In this document: piece after piece, positions 27,604-36,650 of the stretch
Numbering within the stretch: position 1 is the stretch's first letter
Layout: each line of letters starts with the position of its first letter
Source of the DNA: Chryseobacterium capnotolerans
GTDB lineage: Bacteria > Bacteroidota > Bacteroidia > Flavobacteriales > Weeksellaceae
Length of the DNA stretch: 64,000 nucleotides
NCBI RefSeq assembly: GCF_021278965.1
Contig: NZ_CP065589.1
Span: 625,001 to 689,000 of the forward strand
Direction: 5' to 3'
The notes under the pieces: generated by a model
What the model was told of the DNA's origin: nothing
Databases searched by the model: none
The model's input: only the letters and a program-made list of their open reading frames with translations
Position numbers and translations under genes: made by a program

Positions 27604-28095
27604 TTATAAGGCTTTTTCCATCTTATAATTGATGAGATCTACTCCTTTTACGTTCACAGTTTGTTCCTGAATAAGTTTAAAATTCATCCTTTCAAAAAAG
27701 GGTTTTGCTGTTTTGCTAACATCTGCAGTTAAAAATTTTTGATTTTGATGCAACGCTTCTTTTTCAATAAGCTTATACAGTTGAGTGGCAATTCCCAGAT
27801 GTTGATAATCTTTATGAACAAAGAGCAGATCGATATAATTTCCTTTATCAAGGGTACAAAAACCTACTGTTTTATTTTTTATTTCAGCAATTAAAATAAA
27901 TTGTTGTTTGATGACATTGTTCCATCTTTCCTGATTCTCTGTACCAGATCTCCACGCATTAAGCTGATCGATATTATAATCTTCCTGGCAAATAGTTATT
28001 ATAGTGTCCTGGAAAAGCTGTAACATCTCCGGAAGATCGCTTGGGTCTCCTTTTCTGATGATAATGGCCGGTTTATCGGATGTATTGCTGTTCAT
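27604..28095 (-). CDS. GNAT family N-acetyltransferase
   Basis: The 163-residue protein has the GNAT fold with a cofactor loop FVHKDYQHLGIATQLYKLIEK and the later KPFFERMNFKLIQEQTV. Its start overlaps the end of the upstream TetR-family gene by 23 bp on the same strand, so the two are translated from one message. It may therefore be a target or partner of that regulator. Substrate unknown. Confidence 0.85.
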   Translation of the reverse strand: MNSNTSDKPAIIIRKGDPSDLPEMLQLFQDTIITICQEDYNIDQLNAWRSGTENQERWNNVIKQQFILIAEIKNKTVGFCTLDKGNYIDLLFVHKDYQHLGIATQLYKLIEKEALHQNQKFLTADVSKTAKPFFERMNFKLIQEQTVNVKGVDLINYKMEKAL

Positions 28096-28693
28096 AGAGT
28101 TTTTGTTGATCTTTATTCAGGAAAGGATAGAAGAGGTTCATCAGTAAAAGCGTATACGACTGAATTGCTGCTTTTTTCTTAAGCTTTGAAATCAGCCGGT
28201 TATGGGTAATCCAATTGTCAGCAATAATGAAAATTTGTTCAGTAAGATTATTAATGATAAAATCAGGAACATCTTTTTTGAAAACATTATTCCTTTGAAG
28301 ATCTGAGAAAATAAGTTGAAATTCTTCTCTTCGGCTGAAGTTAATGCCTTCATACTGAGATTCAACTTCAGGTATTTTTTTCAATATATCGACAAGATTC
28401 ATGAAGATGAACCTGTAATCGTAAAATATCTCGCAAGTGGAAGAAGTGAACCTGTAAAGATCATTTAGTGTTTTATCCTCTTTCTCCTTCATCTTGTTTA
28501 GCAGCTCATCCATTTTAAGGGTAAGTTCAGAAAAAAGAATCTTGATTATATCTTCAGAATGCTTGAAATGGTAATGAAGGTTTCCCGGACTGATAGAAAG
28601 TTCAGCTGCAATATGTCTTGTTGTGATATTGTTGTATCCCTGGTCATTAAAGAGTTCCAGAGCCTTAGCCAGAATTTTTTCCTTTGTGCTCAT
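28073..28693 (-). CDS. TetR/AcrR family transcriptional regulator
   Basis: The 206-residue protein has an N-terminal helix-turn-helix: ILAKALELFNDQGYNNITTRHIAAELSISPGNLHYHFKHSEDI. The LSISPGNLHYHF segment is the recognition helix. The C-terminal part is an all-helical ligand domain. A perfect 24-bp palindrome lies in the divergent intergenic region 47 bp upstream and is the probable operator, controlling both this gene and the divergent membrane genes. Ligand unknown. Confidence 0.92.
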   Translation of the reverse strand: MSTKEKILAKALELFNDQGYNNITTRHIAAELSISPGNLHYHFKHSEDIIKILFSELTLKMDELLNKMKEKEDKTLNDLYRFTSSTCEIFYDYRFIFMNLVDILKKIPEVESQYEGINFSRREEFQLIFSDLQRNNVFKKDVPDFIINNLTEQIFIIADNWITHNRLISKLKKKAAIQSYTLLLMNLFYPFLNKDQQKLYEQQYIR

Positions 28694-28739
28694 CTTTCAA
28701 AGATATGAATTATCAGGCAGGGAATAAATCATATTTTTA

Positions 28740-28763
28740 AAATTAGAACAATTGTTCTAATTT
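28740..28763. promoter_or_regulatory. Probable TetR operator, perfect 24-bp palindrome
   Basis: AAATTAGAACAATTGTTCTA and its completion form a perfect palindrome between the divergent TetR gene and the plus-strand gene at 28789. Confidence 0.75.
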
Positions 28764-28788
28764 AAGTATATTTACAATATCAAATCTT

Positions 28789-28929
28789 ATGACAATGGAA
28801 GGAAAACAAAAGTTTGATTATGAGGCTGCTGGAAGCGGTGAAAAGAAAAATGAAACCGACATCCAGGATATAATGGCAAAAGTGCTGCAGGTCATTATTG
28901 GATTTATTATGGCAGTGCTGCACATGTGA
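28789..28929 (+). CDS. Small membrane protein, 46 aa
   Basis: The frame MTMEGKQKFDYEAAGSGEKK... continues with a hydrophilic stretch NETDIQDIMAK and one hydrophobic helix VLQVIIGFIMAVLHM. Its stop overlaps the ATG of the next gene (TGATG), a sign of translational coupling. It starts 26 nt after the TetR operator. ATG codons at 28789 and 28795 are both possible. I do not recognise a family. Confidence 0.65.
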   Translation: MTMEGKQKFDYEAAGSGEKKNETDIQDIMAKVLQVIIGFIMAVLHM

Positions 28930-29299
28930 TGAAAAAAAGGATTTCATATTGGTTTTTGCTGGGATTAGCGGTGTGGCTGATCATTGTTCAACTGAGAAAG
29001 AATGGTATTTTTATTCCTGTTATCAATAACCATTTTACAGATCTTATTACCGTTCCGATGTATTGTTACCTCATAGAATATATCATGAATTCTCTACTTG
29101 GATTTCACTGGAAGCCTGATTTTAAGTTTGTACTCACTTCAATTTTATATCTGTCTTTTTATTTGAAGTCCTTTGTCCGAAGCTGTCCCTATTATTTACA
29201 GGAGATATTTTTGATGTAGTAGCTTATTTTCTTGGAGGAATGCTGTATTGCTCTTTTTATATAAGATCATTTTCCGTTTTAAAAAGAAAGTCGGAGTAA
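28929..29299 (+). CDS. Small polytopic membrane protein, DUF2809/VanZ-like (frameshifted)
   Basis: The protein starts MKKRISYWFLLGLAVWLII and has about four hydrophobic helices. The frame breaks at T5 29156-29160. One added T gives LSFLFEVLCPKLSLLFTGDI, then FDVVAYFLGGMLYCSFY, stopping at 29299 (123 residues). The DxxAYxxGG segment near the end is typical of DUF2809 and VanZ-like families. It is coupled to the 46-residue gene upstream and probably controlled by the divergent TetR repressor. Function unknown. Confidence 0.7.
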
Positions 29300-29570
29300 A
29301 TTGAGGTAATATTAAAAGCTTGAGATTACCTAGAATTTGACGCAAAGTTTTATTTAAAATATGCTTTATTTTTAAGTGAGCTAAGAATGTAATCGATTTG
29401 CAATCGATTTTGATGAAGCAGATGGATACACTCGCTTTATCGAATCAACAAAGTTGATTCCATTCTTTGCTGCCTAAAAGTATGTGATAAGAAGATAAAA
29501 CCTTTGCGTCAAAGAAAAATAGGAACATACTTCAAAAAATGTAAAAGGGGAAAATCATTTTTAATCATCA
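29300..29570. repeat. Intergenic region with inverted repeat arms
   Basis: No gene seen. GACGCAAAG (29339-29347) pairs with CTTTGCGTC (29502-29510). Between them lie AATCGATTTGCAATCGATT (29393-29411) and the palindrome GAATCAACAAAGTTGATTC (29442-29460). This looks like another dispersed palindromic element. Confidence 0.55.
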
Positions 29571-29571
29571 T

Positions 29572-29614
29572 AAAAAAGACCGGCAGAACCTTATTATAAA
29601 AAAGGCTGCCGGCC
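29572..29614 (-). terminator. Terminator after the outer-membrane protein gene
   Basis: On the minus strand GGCAGCC and GGTTCTGCC with flanking GGCC/GGTC bases form an imperfect 11-bp stem around a 13-nt loop, followed by T6. Confidence 0.75.
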
Positions 29615-29670
29615 GGGGTTATTGTTTTTATCCTGTTTTTTGTTCTTTATGCTAAAGAAAGGGTGAGGTT

Positions 29671-32043
29671 TTAATTGTTGCCGCTGTTTGCCCTGTTGGA
29701 GTCTTCAAATTTCACCTGTTTTGTAGCTCCTTTTACATTATTGTTTCCGAATTTATAGGTTAGGGAAAGATGAACGTTTCTGGTAATTCCTTTGTATTGG
29801 TAATCAATATTATAATCCGGATAATATTCTATTCCTTTTTCACGGTTGGTATTCAGCACATCATTCAAATACAGATTGACTAAAAGCTTTTTATCCATGA
29901 ATGCTAATTTGAGTCCTGTGTATAATGAGGCATTGGTGTAATAATAGGTATTTCCATCTCTGTTCGGAAGGCTTCCCCATAATCCCAGTAAGAAAGTCAC
30001 TGTTTTATCTTTATTAAGGAAGAAACTGTTATCTATGTTTACATTGGCACTGTATCCCGGAGGAACAGGAAGAATAGACGGATCATAAGATTTTGCTTTG
30101 GTATAATATCCATTCAGAAAAATAGTAGATTCCAGCCATTTCAGTTTGTTGTAGTTATAACTGATATTGACTCCGGTCTGATTTTCATTATAGAAATTCT
30201 TCGCGATGGTGTATCTGTAATTTTCATCAATCATCTGAATTCTGTCCCAGCTGTCTTTGTTGTAGCTGTGATAAAGTGTAATGTTGAGGTTGTTATTCAA
30301 AACATACCCGAATTCAAAATTATCCGAAAATGATGGCAGTAGATAAGGATTTCCGGTGGTGTATTCAAAGTTGGAGGTGAAATACTTAAATGGATTCAGA
30401 TTTCCAAAATAAGGGCGTGAAATTCTTCGGGAATAACTTAATGAAAATGAATTGTTTTCGTTAGGCTTATAGCTTATGTAAGCAGTAGGAAAGAGTTTAC
30501 CATATTTGATCTTTGTGGAAATATGATCATTCATAGAAATACCTTCCAGCGTGGTGTATTCATAACGAAGCCCAGCCTTTGCATCCCATTGATCATTGAT
30601 CTTAAAATTGGTTGAAAAATAAGCGGCATAGTTTTCTTCATTATAAAGGAATGTGTTGGTTTTGCCTGCGTTAAGCTGGTTTTGTCCGTTGATAATGTCA
30701 AAGAAATTAAATTCAGAATCGTTTTTGATTTTCGTATACTTCAGCCCGGATTCTGTTTTTATTTTACCAAATGTTTTTTCCAGATCAGCCTGTCCCGAGT
30801 AAATTCTGTATTTACTGATTGGGTTAGCCATTGTATAGATCTCTTGTGGAGTATAGGTGTTGGAGAAATTTCTCGCATTGGAATTGTTAAGCATCAAATT
30901 AGCTGTTATATTCAGCTTACCTCCGGCACTATCGATTTTAGTTTCATAAAATGCTGTAGCATTGTGAACATCCCGACTGTTTCTGTTATTGAAATCAGAA
31001 GAAATATTAATGAGTTCCTTTCCATTGAAACGGACCGATTTACTTACTCCTATTTCCTTAGGATTGCTGTGTGAATAATTATAATTGATGCCGATAAGGT
31101 TTTTATCATTAATCTTATATTCAGCTTTTATATTTCCACTTTGGTATTTATAATTGTTAAGATTGTCTCCATCTTTGTTCCAGTAATTATTATTTGAAAT
31201 ACCGGACATATTATTATAAGTATTATACTGCCAGTAATTATCCCCAGCAGATAAATTGGTACTTAATGAAAGTTTTTCTCCCTGGTAATTGAAGGTGGCA
31301 CCTCCTCTTGAGGAAACGGTAGGCTTTCCCCAAAAATAATTTCCTGAAGTCTGAATAGATCCATTCCATCCCAGATTGGCATTTTTCTTAAGAATAATAT
31401 TAATCAGTCCACTTTTCCCTTCTGCGTCATATTTTGCCGGTGGGGTAGTGATGACCTCAATCTTAAGAATATCATCAGAACGGATTGTCTTCAGATAATT
31501 GATAAGTTCCTGTCCGTTCAGGTTCAGTAATCTGTCATTAATCATAACAGCTACATTGCTTTTTCCGGCAATACTTATCGCTTCATCACTGGTTTTTACC
31601 ATGGGTGTTTTAGCAAGAGCTTCTATAGCATCAATGCCCTGTGATGCTACAGAATTCTCCACATTGAAGACCAGACGGTCTACTTTTCTCTCGAATAATT
31701 TTTTCTTTGCGGTAATGGTTACGCCTTCTACTTTCTGTACTACCGGCTCATCCTTGATCTGAATATCCTTTCTGATATTTCCTTTTACTTCAATTTTCTC
31801 ATTGTTGGTTTTTACGCCATCTTTTATAATCTCAAGTATGTAATTTCCATCTTCTTTCAAAGGAATTTTGAATAATCCTTTGTCATCTGTAATAGCAGAA
31901 AATTTAATGTCATTTTTTGTGATAAGCACCTCTGTTTCTGCTACAGGTTTATTTTCTTTGTCTGTAATGGTTCCCTCTACACTTTGTGCAAAAATGAATG
32001 AAGAAACTGTAAGACTTAAAAGAAGAATAATTTTCCGGTTCAT
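29671..32043 (-). CDS. Outer membrane beta-barrel protein, TonB-receptor type
   Basis: From the ATG at 32043 the protein has 790 residues. It has a signal peptide ending in FAQ, a carboxypeptidase-regulatory-like domain (VEGTITDKENKPVAETEVLI) and a plug-like region with VEGVTITAKKKLFERKVDRL, LNGQELINYLKTI and KYDAEGKSGLINIILKK. A long beta-barrel rich in Tyr/Asn follows. This is the OMP_b-brl family found next to TonB receptors in Bacteroidota, likely moving or sensing a substrate across the outer membrane. The upstream extension to 32130 is not supported. Substrate unknown. Confidence 0.88.
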   Translation of the reverse strand: MNRKIILLLSLTVSSFIFAQSVEGTITDKENKPVAETEVLITKNDIKFSAITDDKGLFKIPLKEDGNYILEIIKDGVKTNNEKIEVKGNIRKDIQIKDEPVVQKVEGVTITAKKKLFERKVDRLVFNVENSVASQGIDAIEALAKTPMVKTSDEAISIAGKSNVAVMINDRLLNLNGQELINYLKTIRSDDILKIEVITTPPAKYDAEGKSGLINIILKKNANLGWNGSIQTSGNYFWGKPTVSSRGGATFNYQGEKLSLSTNLSAGDNYWQYNTYNNMSGISNNNYWNKDGDNLNNYKYQSGNIKAEYKINDKNLIGINYNYSHSNPKEIGVSKSVRFNGKELINISSDFNNRNSRDVHNATAFYETKIDSAGGKLNITANLMLNNSNARNFSNTYTPQEIYTMANPISKYRIYSGQADLEKTFGKIKTESGLKYTKIKNDSEFNFFDIINGQNQLNAGKTNTFLYNEENYAAYFSTNFKINDQWDAKAGLRYEYTTLEGISMNDHISTKIKYGKLFPTAYISYKPNENNSFSLSYSRRISRPYFGNLNPFKYFTSNFEYTTGNPYLLPSFSDNFEFGYVLNNNLNITLYHSYNKDSWDRIQMIDENYRYTIAKNFYNENQTGVNISYNYNKLKWLESTIFLNGYYTKAKSYDPSILPVPPGYSANVNIDNSFFLNKDKTVTFLLGLWGSLPNRDGNTYYYTNASLYTGLKLAFMDKKLLVNLYLNDVLNTNREKGIEYYPDYNIDYQYKGITRNVHLSLTYKFGNNNVKGATKQVKFEDSNRANSGNN

Positions 32044-32137
32044 ATTTAGCTTTTTATACAAGACAATTATTTTGCAGAGAATATTACATTGGCTTGTGAA
32101 AAATGTTTTCTTATTAATAAAATACGGCACTATTCTT

Positions 32138-32165
32138 TTGGTATTTTTGTAAGTATATAAATTTG
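32138..32165 (+). promoter_or_regulatory. Promoter of the Crp/Fnr-family gene
   Basis: TTG (32138-32140) and TAAATTTG (32158-32165) are separated by 17 nt, 6 nt before the ATG at 32172. Confidence 0.6.
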
Positions 32166-32171
32166 ACTTTG

Positions 32172-32747
32172 ATGCACGGCAAGCTATTACAATACATCGG
32201 TTCCAATCATAATTTTACCCCAAAAGATATTGAAAGGGTTCAACAATATTTTGAACCTGTATCTTTTGTTAAAAATACAGTGATAGAAGAAGCAGGAAAG
32301 GTTCCCAATTACCTATATTACATCGTTTCAGGGTATCTCAGATTGTTTTATATGGATGAGGATGGAAGTGAAGTGACGACACATATTAACTGCCCACCAG
32401 GATTTTTTACTTCTTATTCTCATTTTGTCAGTGGAACAGTCTCGGATCATAGTGTGGAATGTATTACAGCATGTGAACTTCTAAGAATTACAAAGACAAA
32501 TCTTGATGATTTGGTCAACGAGAGTAAGGCGATGAAAGACTTCAGTATTTCAGTATTTCAACACTCCATAGCTTATAATGAAAACCGTTCCAGAGAATTG
32601 TCTGCCCTCAGCGCAGAGCAGCGGTATCTTAAGCTTTTAAAAAATTATCCTGAAATTATTCAGCATGTTCCTATTCAATATATCGCATCATTTCTCGGAA
32701 TGAAACCGGAAAGTCTGAGCCGGATCAGAAGAAAAATAATTAACTAA
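32172..32747 (+). CDS. Crp/Fnr family transcriptional regulator
   Basis: The 191-residue protein has an N-terminal cyclic-nucleotide-binding-like domain (NTVIEEAGKVPNYLYYIVSGYLRLFY) and a C-terminal DNA-binding helix (IQYIASFLGMKPESLSRIRR). Cysteines are few and do not form an Fnr iron-sulfur motif. It uses the ATG at 32172; the TTG at 32163 lies inside the promoter. The epimerase/reductase gene 59 bp downstream on the same strand is a probable target. Confidence 0.9.
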   Translation: MHGKLLQYIGSNHNFTPKDIERVQQYFEPVSFVKNTVIEEAGKVPNYLYYIVSGYLRLFYMDEDGSEVTTHINCPPGFFTSYSHFVSGTVSDHSVECITACELLRITKTNLDDLVNESKAMKDFSISVFQHSIAYNENRSRELSALSAEQRYLKLLKNYPEIIQHVPIQYIASFLGMKPESLSRIRRKIIN

Positions 32748-32806
32748 CAAAAGTCAAGTGGTTCCGAGAGCAAGAGGATGAAATTTGCTGTATTAAAATT
32801 AATGCA

Positions 32807-33826
32807 ATGACAAAGAATAATCTAAGCCTCGTTTCTGGTGCTAATGGACATTTAGGAAATAATTTAGTCAGATTTTTACTGAAGCAAGGTATTCCGGTAC
32901 GGGCAACAGTTCGGAATATCCACAATACAAAACCTTTTGCCGGCCTGAATTGTGAATTGGTACAGGCTGACATTACGGATAAAGCATCTTTTGTAAAAGC
33001 ACTTCAGGGAGTAGAAACATTTTATGCGGTGGGAGCTTCTTTTAAGCTGTGGGCTAAAGATCCAAAGAAAGAAATATATGATGTCAATATCAAAGGAACC
33101 CGAAATACCATTGAAGCCGCTGCTGAAGCTGGAGTTAAAAGAATCGTTTATGTAAGTTCTATTGCTGCTCTTGATTATACTCAACTGCCCACAAAGGAAA
33201 GCAATGGGTACAATCCGGATCGAAGAGATATGTATTATAATTCCAAAAATGATGGGGAAAAATTAGCTTTTGAACTTGCTGCAAAGCTCGGAGTAGAGCT
33301 TGTTTCCATTATGCCATCTGCGATGATTGGCAGTGAAGCCTTTTTACCTTTGAATGTTTCCTATGGTATACTGAAGCTTATCCTGAACAAAAAGATTCCT
33401 GTAGATACAAAGATTACCCTGAATTGGGTAGATGTGAAAGATGTTGCAGAAGGCTGTTATCTGGCCGCGCAAAAAGGACGTCCCGGAGAACGTTATATTC
33501 TGGCTAATGAGAAATGCATGACAATTACAGATACAACAATTCTGGCAAATAAGCTATACTCTGATCTTAAATTGAAAATCCCCAAGTCTGTTCCCAAAAG
33601 AATTTTGTTTACTATTGCTGGTTTGATGGAATTCTCTGCAAAACTGAGCAGAAAAGCTCCTGTATTGACTAGAAAAGATATCTCAATGTTCTCCGGATTA
33701 CAACAGGATTTTGATATTTCGAAAGCCAGAAATGAACTGGGTTTTAATCCCAAAAGCCCGGAAAAGACTGTACAGGAAGCATTTGATTATTTATTGCAGC
33801 ATCCTGAACTTTGGAAAGAGGTATAA
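32807..33826 (+). CDS. NAD(P)-dependent epimerase/dehydratase family oxidoreductase
   Basis: The 339-residue extended short-chain dehydrogenase has a Rossmann GANGHLGNNL near residue 11, VKRIVYVSSIAAL, and the active-site YYNSKNDGEK (YxxxK). Overall it resembles dihydroflavonol-4-reductase-like proteins acting on aldehydes or ketones. It is transcribed after a Crp/Fnr-type regulator. Substrate unknown. The C-terminal part contains DISKARNELGFNPKSPEKTVQEAF, usual for the family. Confidence 0.88.
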   Translation: MTKNNLSLVSGANGHLGNNLVRFLLKQGIPVRATVRNIHNTKPFAGLNCELVQADITDKASFVKALQGVETFYAVGASFKLWAKDPKKEIYDVNIKGTRNTIEAAAEAGVKRIVYVSSIAALDYTQLPTKESNGYNPDRRDMYYNSKNDGEKLAFELAAKLGVELVSIMPSAMIGSEAFLPLNVSYGILKLILNKKIPVDTKITLNWVDVKDVAEGCYLAAQKGRPGERYILANEKCMTITDTTILANKLYSDLKLKIPKSVPKRILFTIAGLMEFSAKLSRKAPVLTRKDISMFSGLQQDFDISKARNELGFNPKSPEKTVQEAFDYLLQHPELWKEV

Positions 33827-33845
33827 AATTCCCTTTTTTATTGAA

Positions 33846-34459
33846 TTATAATTGAATAATAGAACCCTTATAAAATTTAGTTAGGTCATAAAGATCATTG
33901 AAGTAGCGCTGAAGATCTGTACTGTTTTTCTCATCCCAATTTTTTGATTCTGAATGATTCTCAGCCAAGGAGTATAAAGACCGGTAATCTGGTTTCAGAT
34001 AATCGGAAAGAATATTTTCTTTGCCCTTTTCTCTGTTGATTATTTCCGTAAGAAAAATTCCATAGATCAGAAATTGGTTAAAGTTTTGGGCATTGACAAT
34101 ATAATTCAGATTTTCCTGGGACAGCTTCTCATAGTCTGAAAGAATTTTAAGAAAGTATTCAGTATGTACCGGCGATTGAATTTCGTAAAAAGATCAATAC
34201 CATTGATGAACAATTGCGTTCTTATTTCTTCATGATCTGAAGGATAAGCCTTACTGAACCATGAAAATATATTGAGAAGCTCTTCCCGGGTAAGCTCTTC
34301 TACAGAATCTTTTACTTTATCCTTGATAATTTCAAGACTTCTTTTTCCATCAGGCTGAAGGAAGCTCAGAAAATTTTCTTCCTCACGGCAAAGCTTATTA
34401 TACAAATTGATCTTGGCAATATTTGGGTTGGTTTTGATGAAATAAAGTTCTTCTGTCAT
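33846..34459 (-). CDS. Hypothetical protein (frameshifted)
   Basis: The protein starts MTEELYFIKTNPNIAKINLYNK and is mostly helical and charged. The frame is lost at A5 34187-34191 (T5 on the coding strand). One added base gives DLFYEIQSPVHTEYFLKILS and runs to a stop at 33846, total 204 residues, ending in FYKGSIIQL. No domain is recognised, and no signal peptide or membrane helix is present. Upstream lies a dispersed repeat. Function unknown. Confidence 0.6.
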
Positions 34460-34841
34460 AACGAATTACCAAATATTTTTATTGAAATGGTAATTAAAGA
34501 TACAAAATATGCTGAAACATAGATTGAAAAATGTTATGCGATGAATGGAATGCGTTTTGAGGATGGAAGCAGGAAGATGGAGGCTGGAAGTTGTAAACCA
34601 TATTAAAACATAAATCTTTTTGATGCCAAAAGCGTTTCAAAAATTATTTTAAACCGAAAACAATTACACCGCTAATAATCCTATGTGCCTATGTAGTTCA
34701 TATTTAACACAGAAGTAATAAATTATTTTGTAAAATACTTACATAATAATTCGTTTAGTATCACTCAATGTTTCAATAGTGGAAAATTTTGCTTGTATGT
34801 ACTTCATAACTTCCATTTCCCAGCCTCCATCTTCAATACTC
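34460..34841. repeat. Intergenic region bounded by inverted arms of the GGAGGCTGG repeat
   Basis: A perfect 15-bp inverted pair, GAAGATGGAGGCTGG at 34573-34587 and its complement at 34820-34834, encloses about 230 bp of AT-rich sequence with no supportable gene. The right arm ends just before the VOC-family gene's stop codon. Confidence 0.6.
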
Positions 34842-35219
34842 TCAGATCGTTTGGTGTAGTGCAATCCTATTTCCTTCCGAGTCTTCAAATTCTGCCACTG
34901 CAAAACCATATTTTTCATCAGTTCTTTTGGGATAAAGAACTTTTCCTGCATGCTGAAGAACTTTTTCCAACGTAGCATCAATACTTTCTGTTTTAAAATA
35001 AATGATAACCCCGTCTTTTGTTGGTTTATAAACATCACCTTTAGCCAAAGCTCCGGTAATTCCACTGTTTTTTTCCTCAAAAGGGAAGAGGGCCATTTCA
35101 TATTGATCAATAATTTCCTTTTCAAAACTGAAATTGAATACAGCTGCATAAAATTCTTCTGCACGTTTCAGATCATTAACAGGGATTTCAAAATAAACAA
35201 CAGGGTTGGATGAATTCAT
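34842..35219 (-). CDS. VOC superfamily (glyoxalase-like) protein
   Basis: The 125-residue protein has the vicinal-oxygen-chelate pattern: VVYFEIPVNDLKRAEEFYAAVF at the start, GVIIYFKTESIDATLEKV in the middle and GFAVAEFEDSEGNRIALHQ at the end, giving the paired beta-alpha-beta modules. It may act on small metabolites or confer resistance. It is 10 nt downstream of the next minus-strand gene, so the two are co-transcribed. Confidence 0.88.
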   Translation of the reverse strand: MNSSNPVVYFEIPVNDLKRAEEFYAAVFNFSFEKEIIDQYEMALFPFEEKNSGITGALAKGDVYKPTKDGVIIYFKTESIDATLEKVLQHAGKVLYPKRTDEKYGFAVAEFEDSEGNRIALHQTI

Positions 35220-35229
35220 GGGCGTGGTT

Positions 35230-35898
35230 TTATCTTTTAAATGGTGGAAGTTCCTTTATTTCTTTTTTGAAAATAATTGTTTCAGTTATTGATCGGATTA
35301 GAGATCTGGTGATGGAAAGCGGATGTTCAGGAAATTCATGATCATATTTCTCAAGCTCAGATTTATTCATAAGTGTTCCTTGCTTACAATCGGGATCATA
35401 AGGATCTTCAAACCAATGGGTCATAGTTTCGCCATCTATTTTTACTTCTCCGGCTTCAATCATCTTGTTGAGAATAACTGCATCTCTCATTCCTGTAATG
35501 CCAATCTCGTTAGCCTGAATTTTTACGACATAGCTGCAATTTTCAAAAGGAATAGTGATGGAGGCGATATAAATCATTCCGGTTTCCTGTTGAGGAAACT
35601 TAATAATGGTTTTTACACAAGGGATATCATGAATGTGGATAATATCTGTTTCAATAATTCCGCCGTTGGAGGAGTCCGCAATATTTCTGTAAAACTTTTT
35701 CAGATAATCGAGGTCTTTGGCTGTGGGGAGGTCAGGCTCTTTGTCAAAATAGTGCAGAACAATCAGGGCAGATTGTTGTGGATTTATCCATCTGATAGCA
35801 TCATGATCTTCAGAGACTTTTTCCCATCCCTGGTTGGGAATGGTTACAGAATGGAGACTGGCCTTATTTTTTTTATTCTTCCTGAAAAACTTGAACAT
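35230..35898 (-). CDS. Hypothetical protein
   Basis: The 222-residue protein starts with a basic stretch MFKFFRKNKKNKAS and has no signal peptide. A central segment TGMIYIASITIPFENCSYVVKIQANEIGITGMRDAVIL looks like an alpha/beta domain. DPYDPDCKQGTLMNKSE and HPLSITRSLIRSI follow. It resembles cytosolic proteins found beside immunity-like or stress genes, but no family is recognised. It is the first gene of a two-gene unit with the VOC protein. Confidence 0.6.
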   Translation of the reverse strand: MFKFFRKNKKNKASLHSVTIPNQGWEKVSEDHDAIRWINPQQSALIVLHYFDKEPDLPTAKDLDYLKKFYRNIADSSNGGIIETDIIHIHDIPCVKTIIKFPQQETGMIYIASITIPFENCSYVVKIQANEIGITGMRDAVILNKMIEAGEVKIDGETMTHWFEDPYDPDCKQGTLMNKSELEKYDHEFPEHPLSITRSLIRSITETIIFKKEIKELPPFKR

Positions 35899-35993
35899 GG
35901 TTGGTCTTTTAGTTTAAAGATCGTATTATTTTAATAATTAAAAGAATTTCACGGAAAGAATTTTAAAGAACTAGATAGAATTTTTCCGTAATA

Positions 35994-36021
35994 AAAAAAT
36001 AGAGTGACTTCTCTATTTTTT
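35994..36021 (+). promoter_or_regulatory. Probable TetR-family operator 1
   Basis: An inverted repeat AAAAAATAGAG/CTCTATTTTTT with a 6-nt spacer lies 26 nt before the regulator gene, next to the -7 box. It shares the ATAGA...TCTAT core with the site at 36631. Confidence 0.65.
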
Positions 36022-36024
36022 ATG

Positions 36025-36032
36025 TAGCTTTG
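36025..36032 (+). promoter_or_regulatory. Putative -7 box for the TetR/MFS operon
   Basis: TAGCTTTG immediately follows the inverted repeat and lies 15 nt before the ATG, so a repressor at the repeat would cover the promoter. Confidence 0.55.
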
Positions 36033-36047
36033 TGAAAATTTTTCAGA

Positions 36048-36611
36048 ATGAAAAAGGAAAAAGTACGTGAGAGAATCATCAGAGTGGCTTCAGACTTATT
36101 TTATAAGCAAGGATTTAATTCTACAGGAATTAATCAGATTATTGCTGAGGCTGATATCGCTATCGGTTCGTTGTATAATCATTTTGCATCCAAAAATGAT
36201 CTGCTTCAGGCTTATTTAATCAAAGAGGAACTGGATTGGTTTGAAGGTCTTGAAAAAAGTATTGGTCATATTCCTGATCCGAAAGAAAAAATTTCTGCCA
36301 TTATTGATTATCGTAAAAGGCTGCAAAAGTCATCCAAATTTGCAGGATGTCCTTTCATCAAAATTGTTTCCGAAACCGGTGACGGAAATCCAGCAGTATC
36401 TGCCTTTGCAAAAAATCATAAGGAAAAGCAAAAGATGATGATCAATAATATTATAAAAGAATACAATGAAGAACATCAATTGCCTGACTCCAATATAATC
36501 ACTGAAAATATATTTTTGTTGATAGAAGGAGCCGTGGTAACATCTACCATTACCGGAAATAATGATTCTTTTGATCAGATACAAAAAATGATTCAGGGTT
36601 TATTACCCTAA
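36048..36611 (+). CDS. TetR/AcrR family transcriptional regulator
   Basis: The 187-residue protein has the N-terminal helix-turn-helix IIRVASDLFYKQGFNSTGINQIIAEADIAIGSLYNHFASKNDLLQAYL, then a helical C-terminal domain with AGCPFIKIVSETGDGNPAVSAF. This resembles the AcuR/YcdC-like subgroup acting on electrophiles. It precedes an MFS exporter by 39 bp and lies between two inverted repeats with the same core. Auto-repression and control of the exporter are inferred. Confidence 0.92.
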   Translation: MKKEKVRERIIRVASDLFYKQGFNSTGINQIIAEADIAIGSLYNHFASKNDLLQAYLIKEELDWFEGLEKSIGHIPDPKEKISAIIDYRKRLQKSSKFAGCPFIKIVSETGDGNPAVSAFAKNHKEKQKMMINNIIKEYNEEHQLPDSNIITENIFLLIEGAVVTSTITGNNDSFDQIQKMIQGLLP

Positions 36612-36630
36612 TTTTTTCACTAAATAAAAA

Positions 36631-36644
36631 ATAGATATATCTAT
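36631..36644 (+). promoter_or_regulatory. Probable TetR-family operator 2
   Basis: ATAGATATATCTAT is a perfect 14-bp palindrome 6 nt before the MFS gene, with the same core as operator 1. Confidence 0.6.
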
Positions 36645-36650
36645 ATAAAA

